Below are positions 33,765 to 43,500 of a stretch of 64,000 nt of DNA, one piece after another. Numbering within the stretch: position 1 is the first letter of the stretch; every line of letters begins with the position of its first letter. The stretch spans positions 45,114-109,113 of the forward strand of contig JAXHUE010000002.1 of the NCBI GenBank assembly GCA_034189655.1, given 5' to 3'. This stretch comes from JAXHUE01 sp034189655. Its GTDB lineage: Bacteria > Chloroflexota > Dehalococcoidia > E44-bin15. The notes under the pieces are model-generated. The model ran no database searches, was not told the origin of the DNA, and saw only the letters and a list, made by a program, of their open reading frames with translations. The translations under genes and the position numbers were made by a program.

Positions 33765-34598
33765 ATGATCAGTGTTGCTGATGGGGTGTACGTGGAGACC
33801 TCGTTCCCCGGCGCCAACGTGGGCTGTGTAGTCACCGAGCAGGGGGTGGTAGTCATCGATACCCCCATGCTCCCTGAAGAGGCCGACACACTGCGCCGTG
33901 AGCTTGGGCGGCTGACCCAGAGGGAGGTCGCATACGTGGTCTACACCCACCAGCACTTCGACCACGTCATGGGCGCAGCCTACCTCACGCGGCGCGCCAT
34001 CGCCTGCAGTGCCGCGGTGAGCGGCATTGCCCGCCTCAGGACCGGCCTTGAGAGCGAGCTCTCGCTCTTCTCGCCAGACCTCTATCGCGAGAGGAAGGAG
34101 ATGTTCGATGGCCTGGACATCGTTCTCCCCCAGATAACATTCGACACCGAGCTGGGCATGCACATGGGCGATGCCGACCTCGCGCTGTCCTTCGTCGGCG
34201 GTCACTCCTCGGCCTCCATCATCATCCACGTGCCCCAGGCGCGGGTGCTGTTCGCCGGCGACAACGTGGTGACCGGGCAGCTCCCGGTTACCGCCAACGG
34301 CAGGTTCGGCCCGTGGATAGCGCTGCTTGAGCGCATCGAGGGGATGGAGCTGGACGTCATCGTCCCGGGACATGGTGAGGTGTGTGGAAAAGACGGGGTG
34401 AGTGCCATACGCCGCTACTTCGAGGCGATGCGCGACCGGGTGCGGGAGATGGCTGGCGCCGGGGCGAGCAGGGAAGACGTGGCGCAGGGGATAGACCTGC
34501 GCGATTGCCTGCCTGTCCCCGTGAGCGAGGAGGCGACTGCGCAGGCCGCCTTCGACGCCGCTCGCATGTACGACCAGATGGCCAAGGGACTGCTGTAG
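33765..34598 (+). CDS. MBL-fold metallo-hydrolase
   Basis: A 277-residue metallo-beta-lactamase fold protein. THQHFDHVMG is the HxHxDH zinc motif, GGHSSAS the third ligand region, FAGDNV the bridging Asp and VPGHGEVCG the last His. The extended C-terminal helices suit a lactonase, thioesterase or SoxH-like hydrolase. Lying between a CoA-transferase pair and the dehydratase activase, hydrolysis of a CoA thioester or lactone intermediate is plausible but unproven. Own promoter and a GGAGGGAGAGG ribosome site. Confidence 0.9.
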   Translation: MISVADGVYVETSFPGANVGCVVTEQGVVVIDTPMLPEEADTLRRELGRLTQREVAYVVYTHQHFDHVMGAAYLTRRAIACSAAVSGIARLRTGLESELSLFSPDLYRERKEMFDGLDIVLPQITFDTELGMHMGDADLALSFVGGHSSASIIIHVPQARVLFAGDNVVTGQLPVTANGRFGPWIALLERIEGMELDVIVPGHGEVCGKDGVSAIRRYFEAMRDRVREMAGAGASREDVAQGIDLRDCLPVPVSEEATAQAAFDAARMYDQMAKGLL

Positions 34599-34634
34599 GG
34601 TGCCCCCTGCTCTTCGTCCAGCCTGCGGCGGGTA

Positions 34635-34663
34635 TTGACGTGGGTGGTGGCAGGGGATAAGAT
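34635..34663 (+). promoter_or_regulatory. Promoter of the activase/dehydratase gene
   Basis: TTGACG (34635-34640), 17-base spacer, TAAGAT (34658-34663). Transcription should start near 34670. Confidence 0.6.
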
Positions 34664-34714
34664 TAGCTACAGTATGCTCGAACGTTGCCCGCAGCAATTA
34701 CGTACGTGCCCGCG

Positions 34715-37700
34715 ATGAGGTACTATCTTGGCATTGACGTCGGCTCGGTCGGCGCCAAGCTGGCCCTGGTCGACGAGGGATACTCCATAGTGAGGCTCGA
34801 CGGCGAGAGGATAACCTCCAGCCCCACCGCTGCCGTCGCCTCGCTTATCTCCAGGCTGGGCCGCGATGTCGACCTCGGTGCAGTCGAGGCCGCCGGCTGC
34901 TCCGGCTCCGGGAGGGGAGTGATACCCGCGGACATGGGCTGGGCGGGGTACAGCAGCTCGCTCGCCGTCGCCTCCGGCCTCCTCCACCTCCATCCCCAGG
35001 CCAGGACCGTCATCCAGATAGGCGGGCAGAGCTCCCTGGTGATAACGCTGGAGGACGGGCTCAAGAAGCCGTGGAAGGTGGCCTCGAACCCCCTCTGTGC
35101 CGCCGGCACCGGCAGGTTCCTGGAGCAGCAGGCCTATCGCCTGGACATCAGCATGGAGGACTTCTCCCGCCTGGCACAGGAGTACAAGGGCCAGGCGCCG
35201 CGGATAGCGGCCCGCTGCAGCGTGTTCGCCAAGACCGACCTCATCCATCTCCAGCAGAAGGGTGTGCCACTGGGGGCCATGCTCTGTGGCCTGTGCGACA
35301 GCATCGCCCGCGGCGTGGCCTCCTTGACCAGGGGCCCCCTGGAGGAGCCGATATATTTCGTAGGTGGGGTCGCCGCCAACGGCGCCATCGTGCAGGCCCT
35401 GGAGGAGGTGCTCTCGGCGAGGGGCGGCCACCGGGTGCAGGTGACCGTTCCCCGGGACTGCCGCCACGTAGAGGCCCTGGGCGCCGCCCTGCTGGCGCGG
35501 GGCTCGGGGAGGCGCTCCACCGTGGCCGCACTGCCCAGGTTGAGCGCCGGGCAGCGCTACTGGGAGCTGCCCCCGCTTGAGAGGCAGGACGGCCGGGAGG
35601 AGTGGCACCGGCCCGATCTATCGCCGCCGTTGGAGGGGTACCTGGGCGTCGATGTCGGCTCCACCAGCACTAAGGCCGTGGTCCTGGACCGCTCTGGGGG
35701 CGAGGTGCTGGCCAAGTGCTACCTCATGACGCAGGGGCGGCCCGTCGATGTCGTCAAGGAGGTGTGCCGCAACCTGCTCCGCGATGTGGGTGAGGGGGCA
35801 CACATACTGGGGGTGGGCGTCACCGGCTCGGGCAGGTACCTGGTGGGCAGCTTCATCGGCGCCGACGTCATCAGGAACGAGATCACGGCACAGACCAGGG
35901 CCGCCGCAGAGATCGACCCCGATGCCGATATCATCGAGATCGGCGGCCAGGACTCCAAGCTGGTCATCAAGAGGAACGGCGTCGTCGTCGACTACCAGAT
36001 GAACAAGGCGTGTGCCGCCGGCACCGGCAGCTTCATCGACGAGCTCGCCGAGCAGCTCGGCGTGTCGGTGAAGAACGGCGACTTCGCCCGGCTGGCCTTC
36101 GATGCCCCCTACACCATAGACCTGGGGTCGCGGTGCGCCGCCTTCATGGGACAGGCCGTGGCCGCGGCGCGGCAGGAGGGGGTCTCTATAGAGGTGATAG
36201 CGGCCAGCCTGGCCAACTCCATCGCCTCGAACTACCTCTCCAAGGTGGTGGGGATGAGGAGGCTGGGGGAGAGGGTGATACTCACCGGGGCGGTGTTCTA
36301 TAACGACGCCGTGGTTTCCGCATTCACCCACGCGCTCGAGGGCAGGGAGACCGTCGTGCCCCGGCACAAGGAGGTGAGCGGTGCCATCGGTGCCGCCCTC
36401 CTCGCCAGGGAGGAGATGGTGGGGGGCGGCTCCCGGTTCAAGGGGTTCCGCGAGATAGTCGAGAGCGACTATACGCTGAAGACGTTTACCTGCAAGCGGT
36501 GCGAGAACAACTGCACCATAAGCCGGATGCAGATGCCCAACGAGCCGGCGACATACTACGGGAGCAGGTGCGACCGCTACGACGCCCGCTTCGACCAGAA
36601 GAAGGTGGAGACCGCCTTTGACGAGCGGGAGAGGCTGCTCTTCGCCGGCGTGAGGGAGGCGACGGGCACCGGGCCCACCGTGGGCATCCCCAGGGCGCTC
36701 ATCATATATGACTACGCCCCGCTCCTCATCGGCTTCTTGAGCGAGCTGGGGGCCAGGCCCGTCCTCTCGGGGCGGACCAACAAGCAGGTCATGGAGCAGG
36801 CCGTCGAGCTCAGCTACCCCGATAGCTGCTTCCCCGTGAAGCTGCTGCACGGGCACGTGGCCACCCTCGAAGAGGTCGACTACATCATGCACCCCTGCGC
36901 CATCAGGCTGGGCAGGAAGGAGGGGGATGAGAACCAGAAGTACTCCTGCCCGCTGGTGCAGGCGGCCCCCTTCATCGTGCGCCAGGCATTTGACCTGGGG
37001 AAGAGGCTGCTGGTGCCTATCATCGACCTGAGCCGCGGCGACGACGATACCATAGAGAGCCTGGCCGACTGTGCCGTCGAGATGGGGTACCGCCGCCGAG
37101 AGGGCCGCCGGGCGGCCATCGCCGCCATGAGGCGACAGCGGGAGTTCGAGGCCAGCCTGGAAGAGCGGGGCAAGGCCCTCCTGGAGGAGCTCCACCGCGG
37201 CGACAGGCTGGGCGTGGTGTTCCTGGCCCGCTCCTACATGTCGCAGGACTCAGGGGCCAACCTGGGCATCGCCGAGAAGCTGGCCCAGCTCGGCGTGGTG
37301 CCGATACCGCTCGACTTCCTCCCCCTGGCCCAGGTGGATGTCGGCGAGTACTCCGACCGCCCCTACTGGTACTACGAGGGCAAACACATCGCCGGTGCCG
37401 CCCTGGTCGCCCAGGACCCCCAGCTCTACGGGCTGGTGCTCACCAACTTCGGCTGCGGCCCCAACTCCTTCGTGCTCAACATCGTCGAGGACATCATGGG
37501 GGGCAAGCCCCTGGGCCAGCTCGAGATAGACGAGGACGCCGCGGAGGCCGGCATCGTCACCCGCCTCGAGGCCTTCGTCGATACCATAAAGGGATTTGCC
37601 TCCTCGGGCAGGTCGGAGCACGTCAGGGCGTGGGACCAGGGTGCCTATCGCTCGGCGCCCACGCTGGTGAACGCGAAGAAGCTGCTCTTGATACCGCGGA

Positions 37701-38863
37701 TGGCCCCCCACGCCGAGGTGCTGGGCGCGGCCATGGAGGCGTTCGGGGTGAGGGCCATGGTCATGCCCGAGTCCAGCGAGCAGTCCCTGCTCTACAGCAA
37801 CAAGGTCACCTCGGGGAGGGAGTGCCTGCCCTACCGCGTCACCCTGGGCGACTTCATCAGGTTCTTCAACGAGAATGGCGCAGACGGCATAGACAGGGAT
37901 GAGGTCGAGGGCTTCATGGCCAGCGCCTTCGGGCCGTGCCGCTTCGGCAAGTACGCCGTGGAGCAGAGGAGGGCCCTCGCCGAGATGGGGTACAGCCTGC
38001 CCATGCGCACCACGGTATCCAACAATGCCTATCGGGACCTGGGCCTGGGCCCCGCCTTCGAGCGGCTGGCGTGGCGGGGGATCGTCGCCGTAGACTACCT
38101 GGAGCGGCTCCTGTGGGGCACACGCCCCTACGAGCGGGTGCCGGGCCGTGCCGACGAGCTCTTCGGCGGCTACATGGCCAGGGTCGTTGGGTGTGTGCGC
38201 CGGCGGGAGGACATGGGCCCTGTCCTTAAGGAGGCCGCCAGGGAGTTCTGCGCGCTCAAGGACCCTGCGCTGCCCAGGAGGCCGCTGGTGGGAATAAACG
38301 GCGAGATATTCCTGCGCGCCAACAAGTTCAGCAATAACGACCTGGTGGGGGAGTGCGAGCGTGCCGGCCTGGAGGTGGTGGTCTCCTCCATGGGGGAGTG
38401 GCTGCGCTACATCCAGCACCGCAACCTGGAGGACGGCTTACAAGACCACAAGGTGAAGAAGGTGGTCACAAGCTACATCAGGAACCTGATACTGGAGCGC
38501 GACGAGCGCTCTGTAGCCGTACACGTCGCGGGCTCCGTGGACGGCGAGGAGCCGTCCATCCACGAGATACTGTCACAGTGCAGCCGCTACCTCTCCCCGC
38601 GGTGCGGCAGCGAGGCAGTGCTCAGCATAGGGGTCGGCGTCGAGTGGATGGAGAGAGCGGACTTCGCCGGCGTCATATCGGTGATGCCGCACGGGTGCAT
38701 GCCTGGCGGCATCGTAGCCGCCATGTCCGAGCGCCTGAGCGCCGCCTACCGCAAGCCGTGGATCACCCTCACCTACGACGGGTTCATGGAGAGCACCAAC
38801 CCGGAGAGGGTCCACAACTTCGCTGAGGTGATACGGTTCTGCAGGGACGGGGCCTCTCTCTAG
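34715..38863 (+). CDS. Acyl-CoA dehydratase activase fused to dehydratase-like subunits
   Basis: 1,382 residues. Two HgdC/BcrA/BadF-type ATPase domains come first (about 1-265 and 308-565). Each has an ASKHA phosphate loop (GIDVGSVGAK; GVDVGSTSTK) and both bridging-cluster cysteines (Cys128 CAAGTG and Cys168; Cys433 CAAGTG and Cys474). DUF2229 follows, with CKRCENNC (593-600), then a long HgdAB-like region with NFGCGPNSF, ECLPY and FGPCRFGKY cysteines. HgdC proteins drive ATP-dependent single-electron transfer into 2-hydroxyacyl-CoA dehydratases or benzoyl-CoA reductases. The chain probably binds several [4Fe-4S] clusters and is cytoplasmic and oxygen-sensitive. ATG 34715 gives the family start; TTG 34685 and GTG 34706 are alternatives. 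Confidence 0.9.
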   Translation: MRYYLGIDVGSVGAKLALVDEGYSIVRLDGERITSSPTAAVASLISRLGRDVDLGAVEAAGCSGSGRGVIPADMGWAGYSSSLAVASGLLHLHPQARTVIQIGGQSSLVITLEDGLKKPWKVASNPLCAAGTGRFLEQQAYRLDISMEDFSRLAQEYKGQAPRIAARCSVFAKTDLIHLQQKGVPLGAMLCGLCDSIARGVASLTRGPLEEPIYFVGGVAANGAIVQALEEVLSARGGHRVQVTVPRDCRHVEALGAALLARGSGRRSTVAALPRLSAGQRYWELPPLERQDGREEWHRPDLSPPLEGYLGVDVGSTSTKAVVLDRSGGEVLAKCYLMTQGRPVDVVKEVCRNLLRDVGEGAHILGVGVTGSGRYLVGSFIGADVIRNEITAQTRAAAEIDPDADIIEIGGQDSKLVIKRNGVVVDYQMNKACAAGTGSFIDELAEQLGVSVKNGDFARLAFDAPYTIDLGSRCAAFMGQAVAAARQEGVSIEVIAASLANSIASNYLSKVVGMRRLGERVILTGAVFYNDAVVSAFTHALEGRETVVPRHKEVSGAIGAALLAREEMVGGGSRFKGFREIVESDYTLKTFTCKRCENNCTISRMQMPNEPATYYGSRCDRYDARFDQKKVETAFDERERLLFAGVREATGTGPTVGIPRALIIYDYAPLLIGFLSELGARPVLSGRTNKQVMEQAVELSYPDSCFPVKLLHGHVATLEEVDYIMHPCAIRLGRKEGDENQKYSCPLVQAAPFIVRQAFDLGKRLLVPIIDLSRGDDDTIESLADCAVEMGYRRREGRRAAIAAMRRQREFEASLEERGKALLEELHRGDRLGVVFLARSYMSQDSGANLGIAEKLAQLGVVPIPLDFLPLAQVDVGEYSDRPYWYYEGKHIAGAALVAQDPQLYGLVLTNFGCGPNSFVLNIVEDIMGGKPLGQLEIDEDAAEAGIVTRLEAFVDTIKGFASSGRSEHVRAWDQGAYRSAPTLVNAKKLLLIPRMAPHAEVLGAAMEAFGVRAMVMPESSEQSLLYSNKVTSGRECLPYRVTLGDFIRFFNENGADGIDRDEVEGFMASAFGPCRFGKYAVEQRRALAEMGYSLPMRTTVSNNAYRDLGLGPAFERLAWRGIVAVDYLERLLWGTRPYERVPGRADELFGGYMARVVGCVRRREDMGPVLKEAAREFCALKDPALPRRPLVGINGEIFLRANKFSNNDLVGECERAGLEVVVSSMGEWLRYIQHRNLEDGLQDHKVKKVVTSYIRNLILERDERSVAVHVAGSVDGEEPSIHEILSQCSRYLSPRCGSEAVLSIGVGVEWMERADFAGVISVMPHGCMPGGIVAAMSERLSAAYRKPWITLTYDGFMESTNPERVHNFAEVIRFCRDGASL

Positions 38864-38873
38864 CGCCGCGCGC

Positions 38874-40313
38874 CTACGTGTCCACGCGAACGCAGTTCCG
38901 GCCCTCCTCCTTGGCCCGGTAGAGGGCCTCGTCGGCGGTCTTGATGAGCTCGGTCTCGTTTCCGGTGTCCTCTCTGAGCGTGGACACGCCCAGGCTCACG
39001 GTGACCTGTACGGTGTTGCCTTCGCAGGGGAACGGGTGGCCCTCCACGATCTCGCGCAGCCTCTCGGCGATGTTGACTGCCTCGTCTGAGTCGGTGCCGG
39101 GCAGGAGTATGGCGAACTCCTCGCCGCCGTACCTGGCCACCGTGTCCTCTCTGCGCACGTAGTCCATCAGGACCTTCGACAGCTCCGCGAGCACGGCATC
39201 TCCTTGAAGGTGACCGTAGGTATCGTTTATCCTCTTGAAGCGGTCGATGTCCACCATGATGCAGGAGAGGGGGCTGCTGTGTCGCCGGGCCCGCGAGAAC
39301 TCTTCCTCGATGCGGGCATAGAAGTAGCGGTGGTTGAAGGCCCCGGTGAGCCCGTCGGTGATGGCCGACCTCCGTTCCAGTGCGTAGAGACGGGCATTGT
39401 CCAGGATGGAAGGAGTCCTGCTGACGAAGATCTCAAGCGTACCCTGGTCGTCGCTGCCCAGGGGGCTGCCACCGCCCTTGTCGATGGCGATGATGCCGAG
39501 CATCCTGCCCTTGGTCTCCAGGGGCACTATCTCCAGGTGGCCATGCTCACCGCCCTGGACATCGGGGTGGAAGGTCTCGTCGAGCCCGATGACCCTCACC
39601 GACAGGTTATCGGTGTCGACATCGATGTTGCGCCGGCGCAGCTCCTGGAGCAGGCTGGAGACGAAGGCAGAGGCCGCCACCTTTTCGGTGGAGCCGTGGA
39701 GCGTCAGGGTATCGGTGTGGATGACGAGGAGGCCTGCCATCTCGAAATCGAGGACGCGGCCCATGAGGCTGAGTATGGCCTCGGCGAGGGCGTTGTCGTC
39801 CTCGATACGTGCCACCTCGTCGAGGTCGTTGCGTATCGTCGCCTCCTTCAGCTTCTTGTCGAGGAGGGCACTCACCTTGGTCACCACCGCGGTGTCGTCG
39901 CCCCCGGCCTTCACGTCGACGTAGCGGGACTGCGGTGTTCCCGCGTTTCTGTCCAGGAGGGCCCTTATCTTGTCCATCAGCTCGCGGTGGTCGAAGGGCT
40001 TGGTGAGGTAATCGTCGGCGCCGGTCTTGGCCCCCCAGTACTGGTCGCCCTTGCCGGCGAGCGCGGTGAGCATAAGTATCGGTATGTGGGCCGTGCGCTC
40101 GTCGTTCTTTATCAGCCGGCATGCCTGGTAGCCGTCGAGGCCGGGCATTATCACATCCATGATGATGAGGTCTGGCACATGGTCAAAGGTCTGGTGTACT
40201 GCCTGGATGCCGTCGAAGGCGGTGATGACGTCGTAGCCGCTGGCCTCCAGCCTGCGCTGGATCAGCCTCACGTTCACCTCGCTGTCGTCGACGACCAGTA
40301 TCTTATCTGGCAT
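38874..40313 (-). CDS. Response regulator with diguanylate cyclase (REC-GAF-like-GGDEF)
   Basis: 479 residues. REC domain 1-125 (phospho-acceptor Asp53, Lys105), a GAF-like sensor segment (about 165-310) and a GGDEF domain (315-479). The active site is GGEEF (396-400), and RRED (387-390) is an I-site six residues upstream, so it should make c-di-GMP and be product-inhibited. It is convergent with the activase gene (10-base gap) and divergent from the c-di-GMP-riboswitch-led kinase. The cognate kinase is not fixed by sequence; the neighbouring hybrid kinase is the obvious candidate. GGGGGAG precedes the ATG. Confidence 0.94.
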   Translation of the reverse strand: MPDKILVVDDSEVNVRLIQRRLEASGYDVITAFDGIQAVHQTFDHVPDLIIMDVIMPGLDGYQACRLIKNDERTAHIPILMLTALAGKGDQYWGAKTGADDYLTKPFDHRELMDKIRALLDRNAGTPQSRYVDVKAGGDDTAVVTKVSALLDKKLKEATIRNDLDEVARIEDDNALAEAILSLMGRVLDFEMAGLLVIHTDTLTLHGSTEKVAASAFVSSLLQELRRRNIDVDTDNLSVRVIGLDETFHPDVQGGEHGHLEIVPLETKGRMLGIIAIDKGGGSPLGSDDQGTLEIFVSRTPSILDNARLYALERRSAITDGLTGAFNHRYFYARIEEEFSRARRHSSPLSCIMVDIDRFKRINDTYGHLQGDAVLAELSKVLMDYVRREDTVARYGGEEFAILLPGTDSDEAVNIAERLREIVEGHPFPCEGNTVQVTVSLGVSTLREDTGNETELIKTADEALYRAKEEGRNCVRVDT

Positions 40314-40376
40314 ATGCTCTCCCCCTCGTCACTCTTGACCTGATGGGTCCATTTTACTTGACAGAACGATGACAAT

Positions 40377-40385
40377 ATTATACCA
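40377..40385 (-). promoter_or_regulatory. Extended -10 promoter of the diguanylate cyclase gene
   Basis: Minus-strand TGGTATAAT (40385-40377), a TGn-extended perfect -10 with no good -35. The leader to ATG 40313 is about 57 bases. Confidence 0.5.
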
Positions 40386-40433
40386 TGCCGCTGTAGAATA
40401 ATAACACAGGCGTCGTAAAAACCCCAAGAGACA

Positions 40434-40518
40434 CGAAAAAGGCAAACCCTGGGAAATCAGGGGACGCAAAGCTGCGAGTCTACGGCGAAAAAGGTGCTAT
40501 GACGGTCGGGCTGCCGAA
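40434..40518 (+). ncRNA. c-di-GMP-I (GEMM-I) riboswitch aptamer
   Basis: The GEMM-I core is intact in order: GGCAAACC (40441-40448), a stem capped by a GAAA tetraloop (40453-40456), GGGACGCAAAGC (40460-40471), then the P3 arm with AAGGTGCTATGACGGTC and the closing GGGCTGCCG (40508-40516). P1 pairs GGCA (40441-40444) with TGCC (40512-40515). It lies in the leader of the nine-PAS kinase, 75 bases before the start codon. The ligand c-di-GMP would be made by the divergent neighbouring GGDEF protein. Whether binding turns the gene on or off is not certain. The match was recognised by eye without a covariance model. Confidence 0.92.
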
Positions 40519-40531
40519 ACTAAAACAGGTG

Positions 40532-40573
40532 AGCCCTCTCAGGGTAGTACTGGGGAGGGCTTCTCGCATTTTA
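40532..40573 (+). terminator. Riboswitch expression-platform hairpin
   Basis: AGCCCTCTCAG (40532-40542) pairs with CTGG-G-GAGGGCT (40550-40561), followed by a T-rich stretch ending in TTTT (40569-40572). GGGCT in the aptamer's 3' strand (40508-40512) could instead pair with AGCCC (40532-40536), giving a possible switch between aptamer and hairpin. The T-tract is weak, so termination is tentative. Confidence 0.5.
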
Positions 40574-40593
40574 CTGCAGGGGGGTCGGTAATA

Positions 40594-43500
40594 ATGAAGA
40601 GAGGGGATGTGAGCAAGCAGGACCAGGGAGTTGAGGGCAGGAAGAGGGAGGCAAAGCGGGAGGAGGAGGTCCCGGAAGAGGGGCTTCTGGAGCGGGTTGA
40701 GAGCAGTGCCGAGGAGCTCGAGCGCTCGGAAGAGCGATACCGGGAACTTGTAGAGAACATAAACGACGGCTATCTGGTGGTGAGGGGGCGAAAGGTCGTT
40801 TTCGCCAACAGGCGGTGCGCCGACCTCCTGGGATACCCGGTGAGGCAGATCGTAGGGAAGAACTTCGCAGACCTCGTAGCCGAGGAGTCGCGTGAGGGGG
40901 CGGCAGAACTCTACAAGAGGAGCATGAGCGGGGAGCGACTGTCAGAGCGCCGTGAGGCCTTATTACGGCGAAAAGACGGTACAAAAGTACCGGTCGAAAT
41001 GACCCTAAAGGACATCACCTATGATGGCAGGCCCGCTGTCTCTGCCATGTTCTGTGATATCACGGAGAGAAAGGGAGTGGAGCGTGAGCTGTGGCGGAGG
41101 ACGTTTGAGCTCGGCGAGCGAGTCAAGGAGCTGAACTGCCTCTACAGCCTCTCCAATCTGGTGCAGCGGCGGGATATAGCGCTCGCTGAAGTATTTCAGG
41201 GCGCGGTCGAGCTCGTCCCCCCGACATTGCAGTACCCTGATGTGGCGTGTGCCCGGCTGCTCATCGAGGGCCAGGAGTACAGGACGGGCAACTTCGTCGA
41301 TACCGAATGGAGGATAAGCTGCGATGTCACTGTGCATGGCGAAGTCATAGGGAAACTGGACGTCTGTTACGCAGAAGAGGTACAGAAGAGCTACGGGGGC
41401 GTATTCCTTCCAGAGGAGAGGGCACTGCTCCATGCCGTCTGCGGGCGGCTGGGTGAGACCATAGAGAGACGGCGGGCGGAGGGGGAGATTAGGGCCTCGA
41501 AGGAGAAGTACCGCCACCTGCTCGAGGAGATACACGATGGCTACCTGGTGGTACAGGGGGGAAGGGTGGTCTTCGCCAACACGCGCCTGGGGGAGATACT
41601 GGGCTACGGCCCTGAGGCGCTGGGGCGTCCCGTCAATGAGTTCATGCCAGAGTATCTACTGGGCCGGGCGACCGAGCTACGGGAGAGGGTGGTAAGCGGC
41701 GAGGACATATCAGAGCCCATGGAGACCACGGTGCTCACCAAGGACGGCGCCGAGCTGCCCATAGAGGTCAGTATTAAGACGACAGAGTACGAGGGGAAGC
41801 TGGCCATCGCTGTGCTGGTGAGGGACATCTCCGAGCGCAGGCGCGCCGAGGAGATGCGCAGGCGCGAGGAGGAGAAGTACCGCTACCTGTACGAGTATCA
41901 GCCTGCGGTGAACTTCATTATTGGCAATGATGGGACACTGGTGGACATCAATCAGGCGGGCCTGTCCACGTTTGGCTATACGAAGGATGAGCTCGTGGGC
42001 AGGGGTGTCCTCGACCATGTCGTCCCCGAGGAAAGGGAGCGCGTGGCACAGCAGATGGCCAGGGCATTCCAGGGTGAACACACGCCGGGGCTGGACGTGG
42101 ATATCTACGCCAGTGACGGCTCGGTCCACACCATGTGGTTCTCACCGGGCCACGTGATCCCGGCGGATGGGGCGCAGCAGGCCATCATGCTCGCCACCGG
42201 TGTCGACGTCACCGAGCGTAAAATGGCGGAGGAGGAGCGCAGGCGCGCGGAGGAGAGGTACCGCCAGCTCCTGGAGGACATAGACGACGGCTACTTCGTG
42301 GTCCAGGACGGAAAGATAGTCTTTGCCAACACCAGGTGCACCGAGATCCTGGGCTACGGGCCGGAGGCCATTGGGGAGTCTGTGGCCACCTTCGTGCCGC
42401 CGGGACAGGAGCATCACATAGCCGCCTTCGGGGAGGCCTTCTCCGGAGAGGGTGAGGTGGCGCTGCACGACGAGATGTCGGTGCTCACCAAGGATGGCAG
42501 CGAGGTCCCGGTGGAGATACACGCCAGGAGGGCGCTGTACATGGGTCGGCCCGCCCTCACCGTCGTCATCAGGGACATCTCGGAGCGCGCGCGCGCGGAG
42601 CGGGAGCTCAAGGCATCGGAGCAGAGGTACAAGGCGCTCCTGGAGGACATAAACGACGGTTACTTCGTGGTCCAGGACGGCGTGATAGTGTTCGGCAACG
42701 GGCGGCTGGCCGAGATGTTCGGATATTCGCTCGATGAGGTGCTGGGCAGCCGGCTCGTCGACATTGCGCTGGACAGCGCAAAGGATATGGTGGCGCTCAT
42801 GATGTTCGCCTTCGAGCAGGGAGGGGCCGTCCCGGAGCGCGTGGAGATTACCGGGACCGATCCCAGGGGGGGCGGCGATATCACCATAGAGATAAGGATG
42901 AGCGTCATCGACTACCTGGGACGGCCGGCCATAAACGGCATCATCAGGGACATTACCGACCGCAAGCGCGTTGAGATGGCGCTTCAGGCGGAGAAGGCCT
43001 ACTCCCAGTCGCTGGTGCACAGCCTGCCCGATATGCTGCTCACCATAGACCCTGAGGGCAAGATAAGCTATGCCAACGATGTGATGGTGGTCTTCACTGG
43101 CGTAGAGCTGGAGCAGCTCGTGGGGAGGCCCCTGGGGCAGGTACTGCAGGAGATAAATATCCTGGACGCCCGGACGGCCACCCTCGTTACCAGGCGCATG
43201 AAGAAACGGTTGAAGACAGGCCTGCCGGCGCGGGGCGTAGAGCTGGAGATGAGAAATGCCAGGGGTGAGTGGGTGAAAGGCCTGTACTCGACCTCTGTGA
43301 TAAAGTCCCCCAGCGGCGAGATCCTGGGGCAGGTGGTGGTCATCAGTGACATCACCGACCGCGTGAAGGCAGAAGAGGAGCTCAAGCGGTCGGAGGAGAA
43401 GTACCGCAGGCTGGTGGAGGACATAAACGACGGCTACTTCGTGCTCCGCGATACCACCATCCTCTTTGCCAACGAGAGGATGGCGGAGATGATGGGCTAC

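Larger units (their letters stand above)
40314..40593. other. Signalling island control region
   Basis: 280 bases between the diguanylate cyclase and the hybrid kinase, holding an extended -10 promoter for the cyclase, the riboswitch aptamer and its expression-platform hairpin. For the kinase, ATGACA (40369-40374) and TAGAAT (40394-40399) are the best hexamers but are 19 bases apart, so that promoter is uncertain. A perfect TTGACA (40358-40363) has no well-spaced -10. Confidence 0.5.

Noticed and set aside
35618..37195. 525-codon antisense frame within the activase gene
   Set aside because: Same GC-driven effect; no family features, and the sense protein has conserved Cys motifs throughout.
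34715..38863. Benzoyl-CoA reductase BcrABCD
   Set aside because: Although the ATPase domains resemble BcrA/BcrD, separate bcrB and bcrC genes are absent and the DUF2229 plus HgdAB-like layout fits the broad activase-related family; substrate cannot be assigned.
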